Source: JADJWR01 sp964509545
GTDB taxonomy: Bacteria; Pseudomonadota; Gammaproteobacteria; Burkholderiales; Burkholderiaceae_F
Length of the DNA: 64,000 bases
NCBI GenBank assembly: GCA_964509545.1
Contig: CAZDXQ010000005.1
Span: 62,001 to 126,000 of the forward strand
Reading direction: 5' to 3'
Under the pieces are notes generated by a model. It was not told where the DNA came from. It worked only from the letters and a program-made list of their open reading frames with translations, and ran no database searches. The translations under genes and the position numbers were made by a program. Positions 9,587 through 19,409 of the stretch are shown one piece after another (the first letter of the stretch is position 1; every line of letters starts with the position of its first letter).

Positions 9587-10476
9587 GTATCGATGCCCAG
9601 GCGAATCTGCGCACGATCCGCGACGTGCTGCGCTACGCGGTGACGAGGATGAACGAGGCCGGCGTTTTTTTCGGCCACGGCCAGGCCGACGCGGTCGACG
9701 AGGCGCTGTTCCTCGTGCTGCGTTCGCTGAATCTGCCGGTCGAGCGCGCCGACCTGTTCATCGACGCCTTCCTCACCCATGCCGAGATCAATTCGCTGAT
9801 CCAGGCGATCGACCAGCGCGTGCGCAAGCGCGTGCCGGCGGCCTATCTGCTGCGCGAGGCTTGGCTGCAGGGATACAAGTTCTACGTCGACGAGCGCGTG
9901 ATCATCCCGCGCTCGTTCATCGCCGAACTGCTGAAGGACGGCCTGACTCCATGGGTGCAGGACGCCAAAGCGGTCGCCGACGTGCTCGACCTGTGCACGG
10001 GGTCCGGCTGCCTGGCGATCATGGCTGCCGACGTGTTCCCGGCCGCCCAGGTCGACGCGGTCGATGTCTCCCCCGATGCGCTGGCCGTGGCCAAGCGCAA
10101 CATCGGCGATTACCAGATGGCGAAGCGGGTCATCCCGGTGCAATCGGATCTGTACTCCGACTTGCCGCCCAAGCGCTACGACATCATCCTGTGCAATCCG
10201 CCGTACGTCACCGACGAGTCGATGGCGGCGCTGCCGCGCGAATACCAGCAGGAGCCGAAGCTGGCGCTGGCAGGCGGCCCGGACGGGATGACGATCGTCC
10301 GTCGCGTCGTTCGCGGCGCCCGCGGTTACCTGAAGCGCGGCGGCATGCTGTTCGTCGAAGTCGGCGGCGGCCGCGCGGCTGCCGAGCAGGCACTGAAGGA
10401 CGTGCCGCTAACCTGGCTCGCCACCAGCGACGGCGACAGCACGGTGTTCATGGCCAAGCAGGAAGAACTGCCGTAG
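9583..10476 (+). CDS. prmB: 50S ribosomal protein L3 N5-glutamine methyltransferase
   Basis: A 297-residue class I SAM-dependent methyltransferase. The SAM-binding loop is 'LDLCTGSGC' (135-143) and the amide-binding catalytic motif is 'NPPY' (205-208), diagnostic of the HemK/PrmB group. The N-terminal helical domain (1-100) and length fit PrmB, which methylates a glutamine in ribosomal protein L3, rather than PrmC, which acts on release factors and is normally found beside prfA. It overlaps dapE by 4 bases; dapE-prmB pairing is seen in other proteobacteria. A 141-base gap to the next gene closes this operon. Confidence 0.92.
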   Translation: MSIDAQANLRTIRDVLRYAVTRMNEAGVFFGHGQADAVDEALFLVLRSLNLPVERADLFIDAFLTHAEINSLIQAIDQRVRKRVPAAYLLREAWLQGYKFYVDERVIIPRSFIAELLKDGLTPWVQDAKAVADVLDLCTGSGCLAIMAADVFPAAQVDAVDVSPDALAVAKRNIGDYQMAKRVIPVQSDLYSDLPPKRYDIILCNPPYVTDESMAALPREYQQEPKLALAGGPDGMTIVRRVVRGARGYLKRGGMLFVEVGGGRAAAEQALKDVPLTWLATSDGDSTVFMAKQEELP

Positions 10477-10617
10477 ACACGGCCGGGAAGGCGGCAGTCG
10501 CACAACGCGGCGCCGGCGCCGGCCTTGTTGACGGGCGGGCCCGGCCCGGCGCACGCTGGCCGCGTCTGTCGCGCCCCTCGCCCATCACCAGGCGCAGGTC
10601 ATCGATAAACTCGGCGC

Positions 10618-12524
<1,907 letters not shown>

Positions 12525-12528
<4 letters not shown>

Positions 12529-13724
12529 GCAGCAAGCCGCTTGCCGGCATCCGCGTGCTCGACCTGACCCGCCTGCTGCCCGGACCGGCGCTGAGCATGC
12601 ATCTGGCCGACCTCGGTGCCGACGTGATCAAGGTCGAGGACACCGGCGAAGGCGATTACATGCGCGCTTTTCCGCCGCTGGCACGCAATGCCGAGGGCGT
12701 CGAGATCAACGCCGCGTTCGAGAACATCAACCGCGGCAAGCGCTCGATCCGTCTCGACCTGAAACAGCCTCGCGGGCGCGATCTGCTGCTGCGCCTGATC
12801 GATGGCGCCGACGCGCTGATCGAGGGCTTCCGCCCCGGCGTGATGGATCGCCTCGATCTCGGCTGGGAATCGCTGCACGCGCGCAACCCGAAGCTCGTTT
12901 ACTGCTCGCTGACCGGTTACGGCCAGAGCGGGCCGCTGCGGCTTGCCGCCGGCCACGACCTGAATTACTGCGCAATGACCGGCGTGCTCGACCAGATCCG
13001 CGCCGACGGCCGGCCGACAATGCCCAATTTGCAGATCGGCGACCTGCTCGGCGGCACGCTGACCGCAGCGACCGCGCTGCTCGCGGCACTGCTCGGCGCG
13101 AATCGCAGCGGCGAGGGCAGCCGTGTCGACGTGGCGATGACCGACGGCCTGCTGGTTCACCACATCTTTCCGCACGGCGATCTGGACGCCGGCCACGCCC
13201 CGATCGCCGGACAGACCCTGCTCACCGGCGGCGCACCGTGCTATCGGCTCTACGAGACCGCCGACGGCAGGCATCTCGCCGTCGGCGCGCTGGAGCTGAA
13301 GTTCTGGCAGGCATTCTGCGACGCGGCCGGACTCGCCGACCTGCGCGAGCAGCATTGGACGCGCGGCCTGACGCCCGGCAGCGAAGCGTCGGACGAGGTC
13401 GCGGCGAAGGTGGCCGAACGCATGCGCAGCAGGACGCAGGCCGACTGGGAGGCAGTCTTCGACGTGGTCGATGCGTGCACGACGCCGGTGCTGACGCCGG
13501 CAGAGGCACTGGCCCATCCGCATCATCACGCGCGCGGCCTGGTGCATCGTCGTGGCGCGGTGACGGCCGTCGGCCCGCTGGCGCGGCTCGACGATCACGG
13601 CATCGCCCAAGGACGGGCGCCGCGCGCCGGCGAGCACACACGCCAACTGCTCGCTGAACTCGGCCTCGACGACACGGCCATCGCCGAAGTACTGGCCATT
13701 GGCGCGGCAGGAGCCGATCGGTGA
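12525..13724 (+). CDS. CaiB/BaiF family protein, alpha-methylacyl-CoA racemase-like
   Basis: A 399-residue class III CoA-transferase-fold protein, GTG start overlapping the previous stop (GTGA). The N-terminus 'LAGIRVLDLTRLLPGP' and 'LADLGADVIKVE' are family hallmarks. 'GHDLNYCAMTG' with His144 and Asp173 in 'IGDLLGG' matches the catalytic His/Asp arrangement of alpha-methylacyl-CoA racemases (AMACR/Mcr), which interconvert 2R- and 2S-methylacyl-CoA. Formyl-CoA-transferase types usually lack the 'GHDxNY' motif. I therefore favour racemase over CoA-transferase. The GTGA overlap with the downstream phosphatase gene makes translational coupling likely. The substrate is unknown; context suggests branched or hydroxylated acyl chains. 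Confidence 0.82.
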
Positions 13725-14440
13725 TCGAACGCCGCCGCCTGCTGCTGATGCGCCACGGCTCCGTGGAGTACTTCACCGCCGACGGCCGGCCTTTGCCCGC
13801 AGCCGAGGTGCCGCTGACCGCCGCCGGCATCACTCAGGCGCGCTCGATCGGGCGCATGCTGCAGGAGGCCGGCGTGCGCATCGACCGCGCGTGGACCAGC
13901 GGCCTGCCGCGAACGCGCGCCACGGCCGAGCACGTGCTCGACGCCATGGGGCGGCGGATCGAGGTCGAGCACTGGCCGCGATTCGAGGAGATCCGTCCCG
14001 GCCGACTGGCCGACATTGCCCAGGACCGCCTGCGCGACGCCTTCATCGCGCCGTTCCAGGGCGCGGTGCCGTTGACGACCCGCTTTCTCGGCGGCGAGAC
14101 CATCGGCGAAATGATCGAGCGCGTGCTGCCGGAACTGCAGCGGCTGCTGGCGCAGGCCGACTGGGACACGTCGCTGCTGGTCGCCCACGGCGGGGTGAAC
14201 CGGGCGCTGCTGTCGTGGTTCCTCACCGGACAGAGACTCTTCCTCGGCGGCCTGGCGCAGGATCCCGGCTGCCTGAACATCATCGACGTCGGCCCGACGC
14301 CGGCGCACACGGTGGTGCGGGTGGTCAACTTCTGCCCTCTCGAACCGCTGCAGATGAAGACGCGCGCCTCGACGATGGAGGAACTGCTGCAGCAGTACCT
14401 GCGCCGCAATGGCGGCCGCGCCGCTCCGGAGGAACAATGA
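13721..14440 (+). CDS. Histidine phosphatase family protein
   Basis: A 239-residue phosphoglycerate-mutase-like phosphatase. The N-terminal 'LLLMRHGSVEY' provides the catalytic histidine (His12 in 'RHG'), and 'LLVAHGGVNRALL' (near 150) the second active-site histidine; 'RTRATAEHVL' and 'FEEIRPGRL' are also family-typical. Such enzymes remove phosphate from small molecules through a phosphohistidine intermediate. It starts with GTG overlapping the racemase stop and ends in an ATGA overlap with the APH-like kinase. A phosphatase translated together with a kinase suggests proofreading or recycling of a phosphorylated acyl intermediate. That is inference; the substrate cannot be read from the sequence. 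Confidence 0.85.
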   Translation: MIERRRLLLMRHGSVEYFTADGRPLPAAEVPLTAAGITQARSIGRMLQEAGVRIDRAWTSGLPRTRATAEHVLDAMGRRIEVEHWPRFEEIRPGRLADIAQDRLRDAFIAPFQGAVPLTTRFLGGETIGEMIERVLPELQRLLAQADWDTSLLVAHGGVNRALLSWFLTGQRLFLGGLAQDPGCLNIIDVGPTPAHTVVRVVNFCPLEPLQMKTRASTMEELLQQYLRRNGGRAAPEEQ

Positions 14441-15480
14441 GTCAGTTGCAGGAAGTCACCGAAAGGCATCGCTTCGACGGCGCGCGCCTGCAGCAGTACC
14501 TGCAGCGCGAACTGCCCGGCTTCGAGGGACCGCTGCAGATCAGGCAGTTCCAGGGCGGGCAATCGAATCCGACCTATCTGCTGGAGACGCCGGGCAGCCG
14601 CTACGTGATGCGCAGCAAGCCCGGTCCGGTCGCGCGGCTGCTGCCCTCGGCGCACGCCATCGAGCGCGAGTTCCGCGTCATGCGCGCGCTGCACACTCAA
14701 GGCGTGCCGGTGCCGCAGGTGCTGCTGCTGTGCGAGGACGAATCGATCATCGGCCGCGCCTTCTTTGTCATGCAGCACGTCGACGGCCGTGTGCTGTGGG
14801 ACCCCGCCCTGCCCGGCCTGTCGCCGGCGGAACGCGGCGCCATCTATGACGAAATGAACCGGGTGATCGCAGCGCTGCACCGGGTCGACGTGGCCGCAGC
14901 CGGGCTGGCCGATTTCGGCCGTGCCGGCAACTATTTCGAACGCCAGATCGGCCGCTGGAGCAAGCAGTACCGCGCCTCGGAGACCGGGCCGATCGAGGCG
15001 ATGGACCGGCTGATCGACTGGCTGCCCGGACATGTGCCGGCAGGCGACGAGACATCCGTCGTGCACGGCGACTTCCGCCTCGACAACCTCATTTTCCATC
15101 CGACGCAGGCGCGCGTCCTGGCGGTGATCGACTGGGAACTGTCCACGCTCGGCCATCCGCTGGCCGACTTTTCCTACCTGTGCATGGGCTGGCACATTCC
15201 GCCCGGCGCGTTCCGCGGTATCGCCGGCCTGGACCTGGTACGTCTTGGCATTCCCGACGAGGCGAGTTTCATCCACCGCTATTGCGAACGTACCGGACGC
15301 ACCGCCATCGAACACTGGAAGTTCCACCTCGCCTACAACCTGTTCCGCATCGCCGCCATCCTGCAGGGCGTGTACAAACGGGCGCTGGACGGCATGGCAA
15401 GCGCCGACGATGCGGCTGCCGCCGGCGACAGGGCCAGGGCCCTTGCCGAGATCGGCTGGCGCTACGCGCAGCGCGCCTGA
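14437..15480 (+). CDS. APH-family phosphotransferase, ACAD10/ACAD11 kinase-domain type
   Basis: A 347-residue kinase-like protein. Its motifs are the glycine-rich 'FQGGQSNPTYLL' (39-49), the probable nucleotide-binding Lys61, the catalytic loop 'HGDFRLDN' (210-217, base Asp212) and metal-binding 'DWELSTLGHP' (232-241). 'LPSAHAIEREFRVMRAL', 'KQYRASET' and 'AAILQGVYKRAL' match the kinase domain of eukaryotic ACAD10/ACAD11 as I recall it, rather than aminoglycoside kinases. The bacterial relative LvaA in Pseudomonas putida acts on 4-hydroxyacyl-CoA in levulinate use. The frame is open upstream, but the ATG at 14437 overlaps the phosphatase stop and follows a CGGAGGAA site. A fitting dehydrogenase partner lies at 25430-26674. 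Confidence 0.85.
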   Translation: MSQLQEVTERHRFDGARLQQYLQRELPGFEGPLQIRQFQGGQSNPTYLLETPGSRYVMRSKPGPVARLLPSAHAIEREFRVMRALHTQGVPVPQVLLLCEDESIIGRAFFVMQHVDGRVLWDPALPGLSPAERGAIYDEMNRVIAALHRVDVAAAGLADFGRAGNYFERQIGRWSKQYRASETGPIEAMDRLIDWLPGHVPAGDETSVVHGDFRLDNLIFHPTQARVLAVIDWELSTLGHPLADFSYLCMGWHIPPGAFRGIAGLDLVRLGIPDEASFIHRYCERTGRTAIEHWKFHLAYNLFRIAAILQGVYKRALDGMASADDAAAAGDRARALAEIGWRYAQRA

Positions 15481-15569
15481 TTCATCAAGCCGCATTCTTC
15501 CCGGCGACGCCGGGCGCCGGCGCCGGTGAACCATCGGCACTGAGGCCGATCAGTAGGTGATACCCGCGT

Positions 15570-15598
15570 TTGCCAGCGGCGGTCGCTTTGCCCATAAT
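15570..15598 (+). promoter_or_regulatory. Sigma-70-type promoter for the liv operon
   Basis: TTGCCA (15570-15575), a 17-base spacer and CATAAT (15593-15598) each match the sigma-70 consensus at five and five of six positions. Transcription would start near 15605, just before a strong GGAGGAGAGG at 15611-15620. This is the best promoter between the kinase gene and livG, so the importer can be expressed separately from the upstream coupled genes. Confidence 0.6.
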
Positions 15599-15654
15599 GC
15601 GCCGCGATCAGGAGGAGAGGGTTCGCGTGCGCGGCACGCGGCCCGGGAACAGAG

Positions 15655-16431
15655 TTGGCCGGCGATTGCATCCTCGAGACACGCGGTCTCGTCAAGGAGT
15701 TCAAGGGATTCGTCGCGGTCAGCGACGTGAACCTGCGCGTCCAGCGGGGGCACATCCACGCCCTGATCGGACCGAACGGCGCCGGCAAGACCACGGTCTT
15801 CAACCTGCTGACGAAGTTCCTCATCCCCACCCGCGGCAGCATCCTGTACAAGGGCAATGACATCACGCTGGCGAAACCGGCGCAGATCGCCCGCCGCGGC
15901 ATCATTCGCTCGTTCCAGATCTCGGCCACCTTCCCGCACCTGACGGTGCTGGAGAACGTTCGCATCGGCCTGCAGCGCCAGCTCGGCACGTCGTTCCATT
16001 TCTGGAAATCGGACACGACGCTCGAGCAGCTCACGCCGCGCGCGATGCAGCTGCTCGACACCGTCGGCCTGACCGAGTTCGCCGATTACATCACCGTGGA
16101 ACTCCCGTACGGCCGCAAGCGGGCGCTGGAGATCGCCACGACGCTGGCGATGGAACCGGAACTGATGCTGCTCGACGAACCGACGCAGGGCATGGGCCAC
16201 GAGGACGTCGAGCGGGTCACCGACCTGATCAAGAAGGTCTCAGCCAACCGCACGATCCTGATGGTCGAGCACAACATGAACGTGGTGGCGAAGATCGCCG
16301 ACACGATCACCGTGCTGCAGCGGGGCCAGATCATCGCCGAAGGCCCATACGAAGTCGTGTCGAAGAACGCGCAGGTGCTCGAGGCGTACATGGGCAGCGC
16401 CGAGACGGAGCTGAAGGGCGCGCATGGATAA
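15655..16431 (+). CDS. livG: Branched-chain-type ABC transporter ATP-binding protein LivG
   Basis: A 258-residue ABC ATPase. Walker A is 'GPNGAGKTT' (39-47), the signature region 'LPYGRKRALEIA' takes the LivG-style form in place of LSGGQ, and Walker B is 'LMLLDEPTQGMGHED'. With LivF it powers uptake through LivH/LivM. The only in-frame start before the conserved 'ILETRGLVKEF' is TTG at 15655, with a modest GGGAAC ahead. The strong ribosome site at 15611-15620 instead serves a GTG at 15627 that is in another frame, so the true start is uncertain. It overlaps livF by 8 bases. Confidence 0.9.
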   Translation: MAGDCILETRGLVKEFKGFVAVSDVNLRVQRGHIHALIGPNGAGKTTVFNLLTKFLIPTRGSILYKGNDITLAKPAQIARRGIIRSFQISATFPHLTVLENVRIGLQRQLGTSFHFWKSDTTLEQLTPRAMQLLDTVGLTEFADYITVELPYGRKRALEIATTLAMEPELMLLDEPTQGMGHEDVERVTDLIKKVSANRTILMVEHNMNVVAKIADTITVLQRGQIIAEGPYEVVSKNAQVLEAYMGSAETELKGAHG

Positions 16432-17134
16432 GGGCGTCGAGTTCCTTCGCTTGACCGACGTGCACGCCTTCTACGGCGAATCGCACATCCTGCACGGCGT
16501 CGACCTGCAGGTGAACCGCGGCGAGGTCGTGACGCTGCTCGGCCGCAACGGTGCCGGACGAACGACGACGCTGAAGAGCATTCTCGGCCTGGTCGGCAAG
16601 CGCACGGGCTCGATCATGGTCAATGGCCGAGAGGCCGTCGCCATGCCGCCGCACCGGATCGCCCGGCTGGGCATCGGCTACTGTCCGGAGGAACGCGGCA
16701 TCTTCGCCAGCCTGAATTGCGAAGAGAACCTGCTGCTCCCGCCCGCGGTGGCCAGCGGCGGCATGTCGCTCGCCGAGATCTACACGATGTTCCCGAACCT
16801 GAAGGAGCGTCGCACCAGTCCCGGCATGCGACTATCGGGCGGCGAGCAGCAGATGCTCGCGGTTGCCCGTATCCTGCGCACCGGTGCCCGTCTGCTTCTG
16901 CTCGACGAGATCTCCGAGGGCCTGGCACCGGTGATCGTTCAGGCGCTGGGCCGCGCGATCCGCATGCTGCGTGAAAAGGGCCTGACCATCGTCATGGTCG
17001 AACAGAACTTCCGCTTCGCCGCGCCGCTCGCCGACCGCTTCTACGTGATGGAGCACGGCCGTATCGTTGAGGGGTTCGGCGCCGCGGAACTGGATTCCAG
17101 GATGGGCGTGTTGCACGAATACCTCGGTGTCTGA
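16424..17134 (+). CDS. livF: Branched-chain-type ABC transporter ATP-binding protein LivF
   Basis: A 236-residue ABC ATPase, the second nucleotide-binding subunit. The Q-loop region 'YCPEERGIF', signature 'LSGGEQQMLAVAR', Walker B 'LLLLDEISEGLAP' and switch 'MVEQN' are all recognisable. The Walker A, residues 40-48, reads 'GRNGAGRTT': Arg46 (codon CGA at 16559) replaces the phosphate-binding lysine. The rest is well conserved, so this is not a decayed gene. I have the impression that this substitution recurs in some LivF-like proteins of betaproteobacteria but could not check it. The ATG at 16424 lies within the end of livG, so the two are coupled. Confidence 0.92.
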   Translation: MDKGVEFLRLTDVHAFYGESHILHGVDLQVNRGEVVTLLGRNGAGRTTTLKSILGLVGKRTGSIMVNGREAVAMPPHRIARLGIGYCPEERGIFASLNCEENLLLPPAVASGGMSLAEIYTMFPNLKERRTSPGMRLSGGEQQMLAVARILRTGARLLLLDEISEGLAPVIVQALGRAIRMLREKGLTIVMVEQNFRFAAPLADRFYVMEHGRIVEGFGAAELDSRMGVLHEYLGV

Positions 17135-17175
17135 AATTCCTTCCCCACCCGCCTGACCCAATGAGAGGAGGCAAG

Positions 17176-18393
17176 ATGAAACGCAAGTTCCTATCGGCCC
17201 TGGTTGCGGCCGCATTCGCCTTCGGCGCGGGCAGCGCCCAGGCGCAGATCTCGGACGGCATCATCAAGATCGGCGTGCTCAACGACATGTCCGGCCTGTA
17301 TGCCGACCTGACCGGGCCCGGCTCGGTGGTCGCGGCGAGGATGGCGGTCGAGGATTTCGGGGCAGCGGCCAAGGGCATGAAGGTCGAGATCGTCGGCGCC
17401 GACCACCAGAACAAGCCCGACGTCGGCTCGACGATTGCCCGCACCTGGTACGACACCGACAAGGTCGACGTGATCGTCGATGTGCCGACATCCAGCGTCG
17501 CGCTGGCGGTAAACCAGATCACGCGGGAGAAAGGCAAGGCCTTTCTGGTGTCCGGTGCAGCCACCTCCGACCTGACCGGCAAGGCCTGCTCGCCGAACAC
17601 GATCCATTGGACCTATGACACCTGGAACCTCGCCAATGGCACCGGTAGCGCCATCGTCAAGACCGGTGGCGATACCTGGTTCTTCCTGACCGCCGACTAC
17701 GCGTTCGGCCACGCGCTGGAGCGCGACACCGAAGCCGTGGTTCTGAAGAACGGCGGCAAAGTCCTCGGCAAGGTCCGTCATCCGTTCCCCGGCTCGGACT
17801 TCTCCTCCTTCCTGCTGCAGGCGCAGACGTCGAAGGCGAAGATCATCGGTCTGGCCAATGCCGGCGGCGATACGATCAACTCGATCAAGCAGGCGTCGGA
17901 ATTCGGCATCACCAAGAGCGGGCAGAACCTGGCCGGATTGCTGGTGTTCCTGACCGACGTCAAGGCGCTCGGGCTGCAGGTTGCGCAAGGGCTGATCTTC
18001 ACCGAGACGTTCTACTGGGATCGCGACGACGCCTCACGCGCGTTCGCCAAGCGTTTCTCGGCCCAGGCGCCACGCAACAACTACCCGACGATGATTCACG
18101 CCGGCGTTTACTCGGCGGTGCTGCATTACCTGAAGGCGGTGGAAGCGATCAAGACCGACGACGGGACCAAGGTCATCGAGCAGATGAAGAAGATGCCGAC
18201 CGACGATCCGTTGTTCGGCAAAGGCGTGGTCCGTGCCGACGGCCGCAAGATCCATCCGGCCTATCTGGTCGAGGTGAAGAAGCCCGCCGAGTCCAAGGGA
18301 CCGTGGGATCTGTACAAGATCCGCGCCACGATCCCGGCCGATCAGGCGTTCCGTCCGCTGGCGGAAAGCGATTGCCCGTTGGTGAAGAAGTGA
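17176..18393 (+). CDS. Liv-type ABC transporter periplasmic substrate-binding protein
   Basis: A 405-residue type I periplasmic binding protein (LivK-like). The start chosen is ATG at 17176, because the earlier ATG at 17161 overlaps the ribosome site AGAGGAGG that serves 17176. Residues 1-23 are a Sec signal peptide ending in 'SAQA'. The mature domain begins 'ISDGIIKIGVLNDMSGLYAD'. This subfamily ('GPGSVVAARMAVEDFG', 'GADHQNKPDVG') is common in betaproteobacteria, usually with unknown ligand; leucine is not implied. The stop codon lies in the stem of a hairpin (18392-18423). Surrounding acyl-CoA genes suggest an organic acid ligand, which is inference. Confidence 0.88.
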   Translation: MKRKFLSALVAAAFAFGAGSAQAQISDGIIKIGVLNDMSGLYADLTGPGSVVAARMAVEDFGAAAKGMKVEIVGADHQNKPDVGSTIARTWYDTDKVDVIVDVPTSSVALAVNQITREKGKAFLVSGAATSDLTGKACSPNTIHWTYDTWNLANGTGSAIVKTGGDTWFFLTADYAFGHALERDTEAVVLKNGGKVLGKVRHPFPGSDFSSFLLQAQTSKAKIIGLANAGGDTINSIKQASEFGITKSGQNLAGLLVFLTDVKALGLQVAQGLIFTETFYWDRDDASRAFAKRFSAQAPRNNYPTMIHAGVYSAVLHYLKAVEAIKTDDGTKVIEQMKKMPTDDPLFGKGVVRADGRKIHPAYLVEVKKPAESKGPWDLYKIRATIPADQAFRPLAESDCPLVKK

Positions 18394-18423
18394 CCTGACG
18401 CCGCGCGAGCGCGGCGTCAGGTC
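18392..18423 (+). repeat. 14-bp perfect hairpin at the end of the binding-protein gene
   Basis: Bases 18392-18405 and 18410-18423 are exact inverted repeats around a CGAG loop. The left arm includes the last two bases of the livK stop codon. There is no following T-run, so it is not a standard intrinsic terminator. It could protect the abundant livK mRNA 3' end from exonucleases or reduce read-through into livH, which fits the need for more binding protein than permease. Confidence 0.7.
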
Positions 18424-18490
18424 GTCCCGGCGCAGGCCGGGATCCAGGTTGAATGCAGACGAACTGGGCCCCGGCCTGCGCCGGGGCGAC
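18421..18490 (+). repeat. REP-like extragenic palindrome
   Basis: Two 27-base arms, 18421-18447 and 18464-18490, are inverted repeats with 24 of 27 positions matching, and two of the three mismatches can form G-U pairs in RNA. The loop is 16 bases. The core CCCGGCGCAGGCCGGG and the flanking GATCCAG are typical of repetitive extragenic palindromes of many proteobacteria. It directly abuts the 14-bp hairpin, giving two stacked stems between livK and livH. No second copy was noticed elsewhere in the window. Confidence 0.75.
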
Positions 18491-18524
18491 GCTTCCCGAA
18501 ACAACGCCTTCCGACAAGAGCAAC

Positions 18525-19409
18525 GTGGAAATCTTCGGCGTCCCCTCGCAGGCGCTTTTCGGCCAGTTGCTGATCGGGCTGATCAACGGCTCGTTCTACG
18601 CGCTGCTGTCGCTCGGTCTGGCGGTGATCTTCGGCTTGCTCAACATCATCAACTTCACCCATGGCGCCCAGTACATGATGGGTGCCTTCGTCGCCTACAT
18701 CCTGCTCAGCCGATTCGGCATCGGCTACTGGTGGGCGCTGCTGCTCGCGCCGATCCTGGTCGGCGCCACCGGCGTGATCATCGAGCGCACGATGTTGTCG
18801 CGCCTGTACAAGCTCGACCACCTGTACGGCCTGCTGCTGACCTTCGGCCTGGCGCTGATCATCCAGGGCCTCTTTCGCCAGGAGTACGGCTCCGCCGGTC
18901 TGCCCTACCAGATCCCGGAGCAGCTGCAGGGCGCGCAGAACCTCGGCTTCATGTTCCTGCCGAACTACCGGGCCTGGGTCATCTTCGCCTCGCTGGTCGT
19001 CTGCCTGACCACCTGGTACGTGATCGAGCGGACCAAACTCGGCGCCTACCTGCGCGCCGCCACCGAGAACCCGCAACTGGTGCAGGCCTTCGGCATCAAC
19101 GTGCCGCGCATGATCACGGCCACCTATGGATTCGGTGTCGGGCTGGCGGCGCTGGCCGGCGTGATGGCGGCCCCCGTATATCAGGTCAGCCCGCAGATGG
19201 GCGCCGATCTGATCATCGTCGTCTTCGCGGTCGTGGTGATCGGCGGCATGGGTTCGATCATGGGGGCGATCCTCACCGGATTCGCGCTCGGCATCATCGA
19301 GGGGCTGACCAAGGTCTTCTATCCGGAGGCGTCGAGCACGGTGATTTTCATCATCATGGCCATCGTGCTGCTGATCCGTCCCGCCGGGCTTTTCGGAACG
19401 CAGAAGTAG
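18525..19409 (+). CDS. livH: Liv-type ABC transporter permease LivH
   Basis: A 294-residue polytopic inner-membrane permease with about eight hydrophobic segments. Motifs include 'LLIGLINGSFYALLSLGLAV', 'NIINFTHGAQYMMGAF' and the ATPase-contact loop 'AATENPQLVQAFGINVPR'. A longer frame starts at 18453, but its first residues are encoded by the REP-like palindrome and give the stray peptide 'TNWAPACAGAT'. I therefore choose GTG at 18525 ('MEIFGVPSQALFGQLL'), after a weak AAGAG. It is followed immediately by livM, with no bases between stop and ATG. LivH and LivM form the transmembrane channel. Confidence 0.9.
   Translation: MEIFGVPSQALFGQLLIGLINGSFYALLSLGLAVIFGLLNIINFTHGAQYMMGAFVAYILLSRFGIGYWWALLLAPILVGATGVIIERTMLSRLYKLDHLYGLLLTFGLALIIQGLFRQEYGSAGLPYQIPEQLQGAQNLGFMFLPNYRAWVIFASLVVCLTTWYVIERTKLGAYLRAATENPQLVQAFGINVPRMITATYGFGVGLAALAGVMAAPVYQVSPQMGADLIIVVFAVVVIGGMGSIMGAILTGFALGIIEGLTKVFYPEASSTVIFIIMAIVLLIRPAGLFGTQK

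Noticed and set aside
17161..17175. Start of the Liv binding protein at ATG 17161
   Set aside because: The bases of this start form the AGAGGAGG ribosome site for ATG 17176, which begins a clean signal peptide.
18453..18524. An N-terminal extension of LivH starting at ATG 18453
   Set aside because: These codons lie in the REP-like palindrome and give a peptide typical of read-through of such repeats; the LivH family starts near GTG 18525.
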